64,000 nucleotides of DNA from Phytohabitans suffuscus (GTDB lineage: Bacteria; Actinomycetota; Actinomycetes; Mycobacteriales; Micromonosporaceae), in assembly GCF_011764565.1 (NCBI RefSeq), contig NZ_AP022871.1, positions 6,262,320 to 6,326,319 on the forward strand. Reading direction: 5' to 3'. Under the pieces are notes generated by a model. That model was not told the origin of the DNA and made no database searches. It saw nothing but the letters and a program-made list of their open reading frames with translations. A program made the translations under genes and the position numbers. Below are positions 36,281 through 45,271 of the stretch, one piece after another. The first letter of the stretch is position 1. Each line of letters starts with the position of its first letter.

Positions 36281-36700
36281 TGTTGCCGGGGGTCGCGCGT
36301 TCGAGGACTGGGTGGCCGTTGTGCCGAGTTCGTCTGGTTTGTTCTCGTCGCCAGGGTGATCGTGGGCCTCGGCCCGAGGGATCGGTTCCGGCTGGTCAAC
36401 GAGGACGAACCAGGCGATTTCGGCGACGGCGCCGCCGCACGCGCGGCCCCGGTCGCCTCGCCGTCCGCTCAACCCTGACCGCGAAAGCTCCATAGATCCG
36501 GAATCGAGCGCTGGATCTGTCCACAGTGGCGAGTGCGGCGGGCTCGTTTCTGCCCTGACACCGCAAGGGCTCTCGGAACGCTCACGATCAAGATGAGAAG
36601 AGCGGAAGCCCACGTCCACGATCACCCTGGCGACGAGACAAACCGGGCGATTTCGGCGGCGACGCGACCCTGTCCTTCGCTCGCACGGCTCGCGGTTAGG

Positions 36701-36747
36701 GATCGTGGTATGAAACTGCCCCCAGGGGGCGGATCTATACCACGATC
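36701..36747 (-). repeat. Interrupted palindrome P1, copy D
   Basis: GATCGTGGTAT and ATACCACGATC are a perfect 11-bp inverted pair around a GAAACTGCCCCCAGG...GGCGGATCT centre; orientation is opposite to copy C, 420 bases away. Confidence 0.75.
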
Positions 36748-36798
36748 CGCCGGGACCGGTCCCCAGCCAGGGGGCCGCCGGGCCGGAGGGATCGGTTT

Positions 36799-36852
36799 CA
36801 GCTGATCGTGGAGGCGAGCCGCCCCACAAGGGCGACCGACGTCCACGATCCA
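36799..36852 (-). repeat. Interrupted palindrome P2, inverted copy
   Basis: CAGCTGATCGTGGA at the left and CGTCCACGATCCA at the right enclose CGAGCCGCCCCACA, the reverse complement of the P2 centre at 9256-9312. Confidence 0.65.
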
Positions 36853-36883
36853 CCGAGCGACAGGGACAAACCGCGGGTGTGGG

Positions 36884-36943
36884 CCGCGGAGGGTGAGGCC
36901 GCGGGAGCGACGGTCTGGACCACCGCGGGCGTCGCGGCAGCTC
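36884..36943 (-). repeat. ~60-bp gene-3' repeat, inverted copy
   Basis: In reverse complement it begins GAGCTGCCGCGACGCCCGCGG and ends CACCCTCCGCGG. It lies 27 bases past the stop codon of the minus-strand N-methyltransferase, in the same orientation as that gene. Confidence 0.75.
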
Positions 36944-36970
36944 AAATGTCCCAGGTTTGTCGTCCGGGGC

Positions 36971-37738
36971 CTACCGGCGGCGGACGCCGACGAACAGGCC
37001 GCGGCCGGTGCCGGTGGCGAGAGTGCTGGGGCCTGGGATGTACTCGACGTCGCAGCCGGCCCGCTGGAAGGCGTCGCGGTAGTCGGCGTGGTCGAAGAGG
37101 GTGAACCGTTGCACGTGTACGAAGCCGCGGATGCCCTCCCGGTCGGCCACGACGTAGTGGGCCTCGAGGTGGGCGGTGCCCTCGACCGTGGTGGTGCGCA
37201 CGACCCGGGCCACCGTCGCGCCGTCCTCGCGTACCACGTCGTGTCCGATGTGGCCGGAAAGGAACCGCTCGGGAAACCACCACGGCTCGGCCACCAGGAC
37301 GCCGCCGATCGTCAGGTGGCGGGCCAGGTTGGCGACCGCGGCGTCCAGGTCGGCGGTGGAGGGCATGTAGGCCAGCGTGCTGAACAGGGTGCAGATCCCG
37401 TCGACGGTGTGGCCGAGGTCGAAGTCGCGCATGTCGCCGAGGTGGATCGGCACGCCGGGCAGCTTGGCGCGGGCCACGGCGAGCATGTCGGGCGAGACGT
37501 CGACGCCCTCGACGTGCGTGAACATGGTGCGCCAGGTGAGCAGGTGCTCGCCGGTGCCGCAGCCGACGTCGAGCAGCGAGGACGCCCCGGGCCGGCGGGT
37601 CCGGACGAGGTCGGCGACCAGCTTCGCCTCGCCCACGAAGTCCTTGCCCCGGCCGAGGTAGACCAGGTCGTACACCTGGCTCAGCGGTGCCCGGTACGCG
37701 CTGTAGTCCGGCCGGGCCGCTGGCTCGGCGGCGCTCAC
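36971..37738 (-). CDS. NDP-amino sugar N-methyltransferase (DesVI/TylM1-like)
   Basis: A 255-residue enzyme: LSQVYDLVYLGRGKDFVGEAKLVADLV, LLDVGCGTGEHLLTW, GDMRDFDLGHTVDGICTLFSTLAYM, GGVLVAEPWWFPERFL and GRGLFVGVRRR. It is the third member of this family in the window. It ends the pentose operon, starting with GTG 37738 that overlaps the aminotransferase stop (GTGA), so it most likely methylates the amino group of the 4-amino-pentose. In calicheamicin and esperamicin that nitrogen bears ethyl or isopropyl groups; one methylation would be the first step toward them (inference). Confidence 0.85.
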   Translation of the reverse strand: MSAAEPAARPDYSAYRAPLSQVYDLVYLGRGKDFVGEAKLVADLVRTRRPGASSLLDVGCGTGEHLLTWRTMFTHVEGVDVSPDMLAVARAKLPGVPIHLGDMRDFDLGHTVDGICTLFSTLAYMPSTADLDAAVANLARHLTIGGVLVAEPWWFPERFLSGHIGHDVVREDGATVARVVRTTTVEGTAHLEAHYVVADREGIRGFVHVQRFTLFDHADYRDAFQRAGCDVEYIPGPSTLATGTGRGLFVGVRRR

Positions 37739-38868
37739 CAGCCGGACCTGATGGTCTTCGCGACGTGCGCGCGGTCCTCCGGGGTGAGCCACCAGCCGAC
37801 CGGGATGTACACCATCTGGTCGTAGACGCTGTCGAGGCCCGGCAGCGGGGCGGCGGCCTCCCGGACGGCGCTGTGCGCGTCGTTGCGCCGCACGAAGCGG
37901 CTCGTCGCCACGCCGGCCTCGGTCAGCTTCCGCATGAACCCGTCGCGGTCGCGGACCTTGACCGGGTAGAGCCAGAACGACGAGTCGTGGCCGGGCGCGC
38001 GGTCGGTCAGCTCCAGCCCCGGTACGCCGGCCAACTCGTCGTCGTAGTAGGCGGCGTTGTCCCGGTGCCTTCGCAGGTTGCCTTCGACGATCTCCAGGTT
38101 GGCCAGCCCGATGGCCGCCGAGACGTCGCTCATCTGGAAGTTGTACCCCCACTCCGGCACGTCGTAGCTGGCGTTGGTCCGGTCGGCCCGCCGGTCGATG
38201 CCGAGCCAGCGCAGCAGCCGCACCCGCTCGTGCGCCCGCTGGTCGGGCAGCGTGATCATCCCGCCGCTGCCGCAGGTCAGGTGCTTGAGCGCGTGGAAGC
38301 TGAAGACGCACACGTTGCCGTGGCCGCCCAGCCGCCGGCCGCGCAGCGTGGTGCCCCAGGCGTGCGCGCAGTCCTCGACCACGAGCGGCCGGTGGCCGTG
38401 CGCGGCCTGCGCGCGGTCCAGGATCCGGTCGAGCCGGTCCAGGTCGACGGGGTAGCCGGCCCAGTGCACCAGCGAGATCGCCGCGGTGGCCGGTGAGATC
38501 TTCCGGGCCAGGTCGTCGAGGTCGAGGTTGAACGTGCCGGGGTCGACGTCGACCCACCTCAGGCGCAGCCCGTTGGCGAGGACGGCGAAGGTGGCGGCCT
38601 CGAACGTCAGCGGCGTGGCCAGCACCTCGTCGCGCCACGCCGGCCGCGGCTCGGCGTCCGGCCCGGGGTCGGCGGCCAGCCGCATCGCCAGGTGCAGCGC
38701 GCTGGTGCCGTTGTTGACCGCGGCCAGGTGCGGGTTGCCGACGACCCGGCGCAGCGCCTCCTCGAACGCGCCGACCGTGGGGCCGTGCACCATCATGCCG
38801 CTGCTGAAGACGTCCGCTACCCGGCCCATCGCCGCCGGCGACATCGCGACCTTGAACAAGGGGATCAT
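37735..38868 (-). CDS. NDP-4-keto-pentose aminotransferase (DegT/DnrJ/EryC1/StrS)
   Basis: A 377-residue PLP sugar aminotransferase: VNNGTSALHLAMRLAADPG, an unusually long loop with EVLATPLTFEAATFAVLANG, VVEDCAHAWGTTLRG, and FSFHALKHLTCGSGGMITL with the Schiff-base lysine near residue 195. It follows the uronate decarboxylase in an operon, so it should aminate C-4 of the NDP-4-keto-pentose, as CalS13 is thought to do in calicheamicin. ATG 38868 lies 22 bases after the decarboxylase stop. The alternative, a hexose substrate, is less likely given the neighbours. Confidence 0.84.
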   Translation of the reverse strand: MIPLFKVAMSPAAMGRVADVFSSGMMVHGPTVGAFEEALRRVVGNPHLAAVNNGTSALHLAMRLAADPGPDAEPRPAWRDEVLATPLTFEAATFAVLANGLRLRWVDVDPGTFNLDLDDLARKISPATAAISLVHWAGYPVDLDRLDRILDRAQAAHGHRPLVVEDCAHAWGTTLRGRRLGGHGNVCVFSFHALKHLTCGSGGMITLPDQRAHERVRLLRWLGIDRRADRTNASYDVPEWGYNFQMSDVSAAIGLANLEIVEGNLRRHRDNAAYYDDELAGVPGLELTDRAPGHDSSFWLYPVKVRDRDGFMRKLTEAGVATSRFVRRNDAHSAVREAAAPLPGLDSVYDQMVYIPVGWWLTPEDRAHVAKTIRSGW

Positions 38869-38890
38869 GGTTCGGCCTCTCTGCGTAGGT

Positions 38891-39868
38891 TCAGGTGCGC
38901 ATGCCCGGCGCCGTCCACCACGGGTTGGCCCGGGCCCACCGGATGGTGCGCTCGACGCCCTCGCGCAGCGGGGTGCGGCACCGCCAGCCGAGCAGCCGCC
39001 GGGCCTTGGCCACGTCGGGCACGCGCCGGGGAATGTCCTCGTACGCGGCGCCGAACACCTCGCCGGTGGCCAGCGGGCGCGGCGTCGCCCCGGTGCCGGA
39101 CAGCTCGCAGACCAGGTCGACGACCTCGGCGACCGTGCTCTCCCGGTCGCTGCCGAGGTTGACGACCTCGCCGTCGGCCGCGGGGTCGGCGCCGGCCAGC
39201 AGCGTCCCGGCGACCGCGTCACCGACGAACGTGAACGCGCGGGTCTGCCGGCCGCCGTCGTACACCAGCGGGGGCTCGCCGCGCAGGACCCGGTGGATCG
39301 TGCGGCTGACGACGTACGCCGGCCGCTGGCGCGGGCCGTACACGTTGAAGTAGCGCACGACGCTGGCGCGCAGGCCGGTGGCGCGCGCGTACGCGAACGT
39401 GAGGTGCTCGGCCAGCGCCTTGCTCGACGAGTACGACCAGCGGTCGGTGTCGGTGGGGCCGAGCACCCGGTCGCCGTCCTCGGCCCACGGCACCCGCGGG
39501 TTCTTGCCGTACACCTCGCTGGTGCTGGCCACGACCACCTTCGCGCCGACCTCGTGGGCCAGCCGCAGCACGTTGCGGGTGCCGAGCAGGTTGACCTCGA
39601 TGACGTCGAGCGGCGAGGCGAGGTAGCGGTCGACGCCGACCACCGCCGACAGGTGGTAGACGACCTCCACGCCGGGGCGGATCGCCTTGCGCAGCGCGGT
39701 CTCGTCGCGGATGTCGCCGACCAGGTGCTCCACATCGGACAGCCGGGGGTCGAGGTCGGGCGGCGGCGGGCCGAGGTCGTACGTGCGGACCCGCCCGCCC
39801 GCCTCGGCCAGCCGCTCGACCAGGTGGCTGCCGATGAACCCGCTGCCACCGGTCACGACGGACGTCAT
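38891..39868 (-). CDS. NDP-glucuronate decarboxylase (UXS/CalS9-like SDR)
   Basis: A 325-residue extended SDR: GGSGFIGSHLVERLAEAGG near residue 6, HLSAVVGVDRYLASPLDVIEVNLLGT, STSEVYGKNPRVPW, and YSSSKALAEH with the catalytic Tyr/Lys near residues 143-147, followed by RYFNVYGPRQRPAYVVSR. This is the UDP-glucuronate decarboxylase/epimerase group; in the operon it should turn NDP-glucuronate into an NDP-(4-keto-)pentose with loss of CO2. ATG 39868 overlaps the stop of the nucleotide-sugar dehydrogenase gene. A plain C-4 epimerase is the alternative, made less likely by the neighbour. Confidence 0.85.
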   Translation of the reverse strand: MTSVVTGGSGFIGSHLVERLAEAGGRVRTYDLGPPPPDLDPRLSDVEHLVGDIRDETALRKAIRPGVEVVYHLSAVVGVDRYLASPLDVIEVNLLGTRNVLRLAHEVGAKVVVASTSEVYGKNPRVPWAEDGDRVLGPTDTDRWSYSSSKALAEHLTFAYARATGLRASVVRYFNVYGPRQRPAYVVSRTIHRVLRGEPPLVYDGGRQTRAFTFVGDAVAGTLLAGADPAADGEVVNLGSDRESTVAEVVDLVCELSGTGATPRPLATGEVFGAAYEDIPRRVPDVAKARRLLGWRCRTPLREGVERTIRWARANPWWTAPGMRT

Positions 39869-41217
39869 CGGCCGACCCCGCGGTAGCGGTAGCCCAGCCG
39901 GGTCAGGTCGGCGATGGTGTCGGGCGGGTAGTACATCCGGCCGTCGAAGATGAGGCACGGCATCGCCACCGCCGAGCGCAGCCGGGCGAAGTCGAGACGG
40001 TGGAACTCCTGGTGCCCGGCGAGGATCGCGATGGCGTCCACACCGGACACCGCGGCCTCGACCGAGCCGGCCGGCCGCGCGCCGAACCGGGCCGCCACGT
40101 CGTCCGGGTCGGCGAGGGGGTCGAAGAGCCGCACCGCGACACCGGCCGCGCGCAGCGCGTCGACCACCCCGGCGGCCGGGGTGTCGCGCAGGTCGCCGGT
40201 GTTGCTCTTGAACGCGACGCCGAGGACCGCCACCGTACAGTCCGGCGGTGCCTTGCCGAGCCCGGCCAGCTCGTCCACGATGAGCCGCCCGGCCCGCGCC
40301 GGCATGCCGTCGTTGACCCGGCGGGCGGTGCGGACCGTCTCCAGCGCGATCCCGCGGTCGGCGGCCGCCCGCCACGCCATCCAGGGGTCCTTGGTGAGGC
40401 AGGAGCCGCCCACGCCGACGCTCGGCAGCAGGATGTTGACCCGGCCCTCCCCCTTGGGCAGGGCGTTCGCCGCGGCGATCACGTCGAGCACGTCCACGCC
40501 GTACGGCGCGCAGAGCTGGGCCAGCTCGTTGGCGAGCGCGACGTTGACGTCGATCCACCAGTTGGAGGCGAGCTTGACCACCTCGGCGGTCTCCAGGCCG
40601 GGCAGCGCCTGCACCGGGACGTCGAGCGCCTGCTTCCAGAACTGGACCGCGGCTGCCGTGCTCTCCGGGTCGTAGCCGCCGACGACCACGGGAAGCTCGG
40701 CCAGCTGGCGCAGCGCGCTGCCCTGGGCCAGCCGCTCCGGGCAGTACGCCAGGCCGAAGTCGCGGCCCGCCACGAGCCCGCTCCGCTCCAGCAGCGGCAC
40801 GACCAGGTCGCGGGTGGTGCCGGGCGGGACGGTGCTCTTCACGATCACGAGCTGGCCGGGGCGCAGCCGCGGGACGAGGTTGGCGCAGGCCGCTTCGAGC
40901 TGCTCGGTGACCAGCCGGTGCCCGGGTCCGACCGGGGTGCCGACCGTGACGATCACGACGTCGGACGCCCCGGCGGGCTCGTAGCTGGTCGTGCAGGTCA
41001 GCAGCGGCGAGCCGGCCAGCCGGGCGACGGCCTGCGCCAGGCCGGGCTCGGGGATCGGGCACCGGCCCTGGCGCAGCTCGTCGACGAGCCGGCGGTCGCT
41101 GTCGATCCCGGTGACGCTCATGCCGCGCTCGGCCAGCGTCACGCCGAGGCAGGACCCGACGTAGCCGAAGCCGACGACCGTGACCGAGGGAGCGTGTGGA
41201 TCGGGGAGAAAACGCAT
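39865..41217 (-). CDS. Nucleotide-sugar (UDP/dTDP-glucose) 6-dehydrogenase
   Basis: A 450-residue UDP-glucose/GDP-mannose dehydrogenase-family enzyme that oxidises C-6 of NDP-glucose to the carboxylate with two NAD. The N-terminal Rossmann fold is VTVVGFGYVGSCLGVTLAERG, VKSTVPPGTT follows, the central domain has KLASNWWIDVNVALANELA, and the catalytic Cys is in GGSCLTKDP near residue 270; LGVAFKSNTGDLRDTPA closes the C-terminal domain. ATG 41217 begins a four-gene operon for an amino-pentose. A homologue, CalS8, has this role in calicheamicin biosynthesis. Confidence 0.9.
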   Translation of the reverse strand: MRFLPDPHAPSVTVVGFGYVGSCLGVTLAERGMSVTGIDSDRRLVDELRQGRCPIPEPGLAQAVARLAGSPLLTCTTSYEPAGASDVVIVTVGTPVGPGHRLVTEQLEAACANLVPRLRPGQLVIVKSTVPPGTTRDLVVPLLERSGLVAGRDFGLAYCPERLAQGSALRQLAELPVVVGGYDPESTAAAVQFWKQALDVPVQALPGLETAEVVKLASNWWIDVNVALANELAQLCAPYGVDVLDVIAAANALPKGEGRVNILLPSVGVGGSCLTKDPWMAWRAAADRGIALETVRTARRVNDGMPARAGRLIVDELAGLGKAPPDCTVAVLGVAFKSNTGDLRDTPAAGVVDALRAAGVAVRLFDPLADPDDVAARFGARPAGSVEAAVSGVDAIAILAGHQEFHRLDFARLRSAVAMPCLIFDGRMYYPPDTIADLTRLGYRYRGVGR

Positions 41218-41401
41218 GACGGCTGCGCACCACCCTTCTCGACCGCCGGCTGCGGCGCCGGCGTGCGCGTGGCTCCAGATCGCTATGCCTCATTAAAGCA
41301 TGTCGGCCAGGGATGGCAGATCTATCGCGAGATCATCGACAAAGACTATGTCATGTTAAACTCAACACCCTCCGACCGGTCGCGGCGTTCAGCGAGGGCA
41401 G

Positions 41402-42541
41402 ATGCGTTTCGACACCCGGCTCGTCCACATCGGACAGCAAGCCTCGCCCGGCACCGGCGCGGCCGTCCCGCCGATCCACGTCGCGACGACGTACGAGCGG
41501 CGGGTGCAGGACCCGCCGCGCTACTTCTACGCCCGCGGCGAGCATCCCACCCGCGAGGGGCTGGAGGACTGCCTGGCCGCGCTGGAGGACGCCCGCTTCG
41601 CCACCGTGTACGCCTCCGGGCAGGCGGCCGGGATGACCGCGCTCTGCGGGCTCTCGCCGGGGCAGACCGTGCTCGCCTCCGACGACGTGTACGGCGGCAC
41701 CTACTCCCTGTTCGGCGTCCTGTCCCGCTACGGGATCCGGATCCGGCAGGTCGACCTCGCCGACCCGGCCGCCCGCGACGCGGCCCTCGCCGCCGCCGGC
41801 CCGGACCTCGGCGCGGTCTGGATCGAGACGCCCACCAACCCGATGCTCAAGGTCACCGACATCGGCGAGGTCAGCCGCCGCGCCCACGCGCTCGGCGCGT
41901 TCGTGGTCGTGGACAACACGTTCGCCAGCCCGGCCCTGCAGCAGCCGCTGGCCCACGGCGCGGACGTGTCGCTCTACAGCACGACCAAGTTCATCGCCGG
42001 GCACCTCGACGCGATCGGCGGGGCCCTGGTCACCGACGACGCCCGGCTGCACGAGGGGTTCCTGCGCTACCGCACCACCGCGGGCAACGTACCCGGCGGC
42101 TTCGACTGCTTCCTGATCCACCGGGGCCTCAAGACGCTCTCCCTGCGCATCCAGCGGCAGGTGGAGAGCGCGGAGCGGATCGTCGCGGCGCTGCGGCGCG
42201 AGCCGTCGGTCGGCGCGCTGTACTACCCGGGCCTGCCCGAGCACCCCCAGCGGGAGGTGGCCGCGCGCCAGATGGCCGGGCCCGGCTCGATGATCTCGTT
42301 CGAGTACCGGGGCGACGCGCACAAGCTGATGGACCGCCTGCGCGTCTTCGTCTGCGCGGTCAGCCTCGGTGCCGTGCAGTCCCTCGTGGAGTGCCCGGCG
42401 GGCATGACCCACTGGGGCGTGCCGAAGCGGCAGCGCGAGCGCCTGGGCATCACCGACAACCTCGTCCGCCTGTCGATCGGCATCGAGGACCCCGCCGATC
42501 TCGTGGACGACCTCCTCGCGGCCCTGCGGGCGCGGGAGTGA
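41402..42541 (+). CDS. Cystathionine/methionine gamma-lyase family PLP enzyme (CalE6-like)
   Basis: A 379-residue Cys/Met-metabolism PLP enzyme: FDTRLVHIGQ, TTYERRVQDPPRYFYARGEHPTREGLE, YASGQAAGMTALCGL, VWIETPTNPMLKVTDI, VVDNTFASPALQQPL and SLYSTTKFIAGH with the PLP Lys. Family members make or split cystathionine, homocysteine or methionine, releasing thiol or sulfide. The calicheamicin cluster has a methionine gamma-lyase, CalE6; a similar source of methanethiol or sulfide fits the sulfur genes here. ATG 41402 is just after AT-rich DNA. It is followed after 25 bases by a homocysteine S-methyltransferase-like gene. Confidence 0.83.
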   Translation: MRFDTRLVHIGQQASPGTGAAVPPIHVATTYERRVQDPPRYFYARGEHPTREGLEDCLAALEDARFATVYASGQAAGMTALCGLSPGQTVLASDDVYGGTYSLFGVLSRYGIRIRQVDLADPAARDAALAAAGPDLGAVWIETPTNPMLKVTDIGEVSRRAHALGAFVVVDNTFASPALQQPLAHGADVSLYSTTKFIAGHLDAIGGALVTDDARLHEGFLRYRTTAGNVPGGFDCFLIHRGLKTLSLRIQRQVESAERIVAALRREPSVGALYYPGLPEHPQREVAARQMAGPGSMISFEYRGDAHKLMDRLRVFVCAVSLGAVQSLVECPAGMTHWGVPKRQRERLGITDNLVRLSIGIEDPADLVDDLLAALRARE

Positions 42542-42566
42542 GCCATCCCTGGGAGGAGCCGACACC

Positions 42567-43472
42567 ATGAGCCGAGCCGACGACCGCCCCGCCACCCTGC
42601 GCCTCGACGGGGGCACCGCGACCGAGCTGCGCCGCGCCGGGATCCCGCTGAACGCCCCGTGGTGGACCACCCGGGCCGTGCTCACCGACGCCCGCCGCCG
42701 GGTGCTGCGCGACGCGCACGAGCGGTTCCTGGGCGCCGGCGCGGACGTGGTCACCGCCAACACGTTCCGCTGCAACCTCCGTACGCTGCGCCGGGCCGGG
42801 CTGCGGGACGCCGGGCTGGCCTGGATGGTGCACGCGGCGGTCGGTGTCGCCCTCGCCGCCCGCAACGCCGCCGGTACCCCGCGCACGCTCATCGCCGCCT
42901 CGGTCGCGCCGGTCGAGGACTGCTACCGGCCCGACCTGGTCCCCAGCGACGACGAGCTGCGCGCCGAGCACGCGTGGCTGGCCACCGAGCTGAGCCGCTC
43001 CACCGTGGTCGACCTCACGCTGGTGGAGACGATGAACAGCGAGCGGGAGGCCCGGATCGCGCTCGAGGCGGCGCTGGCGACCGGCGGTCGGGCCTGGGTG
43101 AGCTTCGTCTGCGACGACGGCGCGCGGCTGCTGTCCGGCGAGCCCCTGGACCGGGTGGCCAAGGCGGTCGAGGCGGACGGCGCCGAGGCGGTGCTCGTCA
43201 ACTGCACCGGGCCGGCGCGGACCGAGCAGTGCCTGCGGGCGCTGCGCGAGTCCTGCGCGGGCCCGATCGGCGCGTACCCGAACGTCGAGGACCGCGGCGG
43301 CGTCCCGCGCTGGACCCACGTCGACGGCGAGCTGCCCGCCAGCCTGGAGCCGGAGGAGTTCGCGCAGCTGCTGGCCCGCTGGCGCCAGGACTACGACCTG
43401 GCGATGGTCGGCGGCTGCTGCGGCGCGACCCCGGACCACATCGCCGCCCTGTCCCGCCTGGTCGAGGACTGA
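42567..43472 (+). CDS. Homocysteine S-methyltransferase-like protein
   Basis: A 301-residue Hcy-methyl domain protein (MmuM-like): LRLDGGTATELRRAGIPLN, DVVTANTFRCN, APVEDCYRPD, VNCTGP near residue 212 and GGCCGATPDHI near residue 288 supply the three zinc cysteines. The family transfers methyl from S-methylmethionine or SAM to homocysteine. In this cluster it might instead methylate another thiol or recycle methionine for methylations; direct evidence is absent. ATG 42567 has GGAGG upstream. Its end converges on a methyltransferase gene with three bases between stops. Confidence 0.83.
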   Translation: MSRADDRPATLRLDGGTATELRRAGIPLNAPWWTTRAVLTDARRRVLRDAHERFLGAGADVVTANTFRCNLRTLRRAGLRDAGLAWMVHAAVGVALAARNAAGTPRTLIAASVAPVEDCYRPDLVPSDDELRAEHAWLATELSRSTVVDLTLVETMNSEREARIALEAALATGGRAWVSFVCDDGARLLSGEPLDRVAKAVEADGAEAVLVNCTGPARTEQCLRALRESCAGPIGAYPNVEDRGGVPRWTHVDGELPASLEPEEFAQLLARWRQDYDLAMVGGCCGATPDHIAALSRLVED

Positions 43473-43475
43473 GCC

Positions 43476-44345
43476 TCAGGCCGGCGTGGCGGCGCGCAGG
43501 CAGAGCGCGGTCGACGGCAGGAGCAGCCCGTCGCCGTCGGCGAAGCGTTCGCGCGCCGCCGCACCGACCGCGTGCCAGGTCGCCGGGTCGTCCGCGTCGC
43601 CGGTCCGCTCGCGGATCGCGTCGAGCAGGCCGGGCGGGGTGGTCGCGCGGCAGAACTCGACGTACCGCCCGGTGGAGGCGAACCGGAACGGGACCGCCAG
43701 CTCCTCGACCGCCGCGTCGGCGAAGCCCGCGGCGGCGAGGTCGGCGGCCAGCGCGGCCGGGTCGGCCATGCTGAACGGGCCCGGCGTGCCCGGCGGAGGT
43801 GGCGGGAGCCGCAGCAGCTGGCTCAGCGCCGCGAAGCCGAACGCCACGACGGGCGCCGCCGCCGGCGGGCCCCAGACGGACGCCGCGAGCACGCCGCCGG
43901 GCACGAGGAGCCGGGCGACCGCGCGGAACGCCGCCACGTGGTCGACCGCGAACATCAGGCCCCAGCGGCTGAGCGCGACGTCGAACGACCCAGCGGGCAG
44001 CCGGCCGCTGTCCTCCAGGTCGGCCACCTCGTACGCCACGGCGGGCACGCCGGCCGACCGCCGCCGGGCCGCGCCGACCATCGCGGGGGACAGGTCGATG
44101 CCGAGCACCCGGCCGCCCGGCCCGACGAGGCGGCCCGCGCTCAGCGCCGGCTCGCCGAGCCCGGTGCCGATGTCCAGCACGGCCTGGCCGTCGCGGACGC
44201 CGCCGAGGTCGAGCAGGCGGGCGGTCACCCGGCTGGCGTACCGCTCGAAGACCTCCGTGGACGCCTCCCAGCCCGCGCTCACGGCGTCCCAGGTCCGCCG
44301 CTGCTGCTGCTTGATCTGCACCGGGTCGATCGTGGGCTGTGCCAC
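43476..44345 (-). CDS. Class I SAM-dependent methyltransferase (UbiE/ArsM-like)
   Basis: A 289-residue methyltransferase: WDAVSAGWEASTEVFERYASRVTARLLDLGG, AVLDIGTGLGEPALSAGRLVGPGGRVLGIDLSPAMV for SAM binding (about residues 54-90), ADLEDSGRLPAGSFDVALSRWGLMFAVD and LLVPGGVLAASVWGP. It belongs to the large UbiE/Methyltransf_11/25 group, so the substrate cannot be read off. GTG 44345 is the first start after AT-rich promoter DNA (CACTATATCGAACTGAAG at 44384-44401). C-, N- or S-methylation of the product are all possible. Confidence 0.75.
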   Translation of the reverse strand: MAQPTIDPVQIKQQQRRTWDAVSAGWEASTEVFERYASRVTARLLDLGGVRDGQAVLDIGTGLGEPALSAGRLVGPGGRVLGIDLSPAMVGAARRRSAGVPAVAYEVADLEDSGRLPAGSFDVALSRWGLMFAVDHVAAFRAVARLLVPGGVLAASVWGPPAAAPVVAFGFAALSQLLRLPPPPPGTPGPFSMADPAALAADLAAAGFADAAVEELAVPFRFASTGRYVEFCRATTPPGLLDAIRERTGDADDPATWHAVGAAARERFADGDGLLLPSTALCLRAATPA

Positions 44346-44492
44346 CGTACGGGCTCCCCTCAGCCGGATCTGGACAGGCGCCTACACTATATCGAACTGA
44401 AGTGCTGCGATCACCGTCATGCTTGGATGGACTCAGGTCCCATGAGTTGCTAGAAAGATACATAGCGACCTTGCGTGCGGTCTGGAGCGGAC

Positions 44493-45259
44493 ATGGATAC
44501 CGGGAAGGCGGCGCCGGACATCGACCTGATCGGGCTCGCGCGGACCTACCTCGACCGGTGGTTTCCGGGCGGGCACGCCGCGACGGTGGGCCTGGCGGCC
44601 GGTGCGGCGCCGCGCTGGGACGAGGGGTACTGCCGGGAGGTGGCGCGCTGGTACGACGGGGCGCCGGCGCTGGCGTACGACGCCCGGCTGGCCCGGCTCT
44701 ACGACCGGTTCAAGCGGGAGACGGTGCGGCAGTTCCACGCGATCGCCGGCGCGGGGCTGCGGGTCGTGCCGTGGCGGCGGCCGGGCCAGCCGTACCGGGG
44801 CTCGGCCGAGCTGATCGAGTCGGTCCGCTCCACCGGCACGATCCACGTCTACCTGACCAGCGAGGGGCACGGGCCCGCGCCGCCCCGGGGGCGCCATCCG
44901 CTGCGCGAGCCGTCCGGGGTCACCGTCGACGGGGTCGAGCTGGCGCACAACGACCTCTTCCGCGCGGTGCACGACATCTTCGGCCACGTCATGTACGGCA
45001 ACTCCTTCTCCGCCCGGGGGAGTTCCGCGCCAGCTTCTGCCACATGGGCATGTACTCGCAGGACGTGCACCCGGTGCTCTTCACCGAGCAGGTCGCGCAG
45101 ATCTGCTGGTACTACTTCGGGCCGCACCTGGCGAGCGGCGGCGGGCGCCGCTATCCGGAGCAGAAGGTGTTCGAGTTCCCGGCGCCCTTCCTGGAGCGGT
45201 TCAAGGGCATGTTCACCGCGGCCGGGGCCACCGGGCCGGGCCGGCCGACCGACGGTTAG
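44493..45259 (+). CDS. Conserved protein with HDIFGH motif, function unknown (frameshifted)
   Basis: About 255 residues, not identified. Visible features: LYDRFKRETVRQFHAIAGAGLRVVPW, an ELAHNDLFRAVHDIFGHVMYGNSFS segment with three spaced His that looks like a metal site, and CHMGMYSQDVHPVLFTEQVAQICWYYFGPHL with EQKVFEFP. I recall similar sequences as a conserved bacterial family without a known reaction. The G5 run at 45016-45020 lacks one G; adding it gives SARGEFRASFCHMG and the frame to the stop at 45259. It stands 12 bases before the cysteine desulfurase gene and probably works with it. Confidence 0.68.
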
Positions 45260-45271
45260 GGGGACCCTCCG

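Larger units (their letters stand above)
35791..36970. repeat. Gene-free composite repeat block with two inverted P1 palindromes
   Basis: No gene is credible in this 1.18-kb stretch. It carries TGTCCACAG boxes at about 36161 and 36519, P1 palindromes at 36233-36280 and 36701-36747 in opposite orientation, a P2 palindrome at 36799-36852 and an inverted ~60-bp repeat at 36884-36943. The left half (36130-36495) matches 9160-9655 in reverse complement through shared modules. CCACGATC/GATCGTGG octamers occur at about eight sites here. It lies between the 3' ends of a plus-strand gene and a minus-strand operon. Confidence 0.65.
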
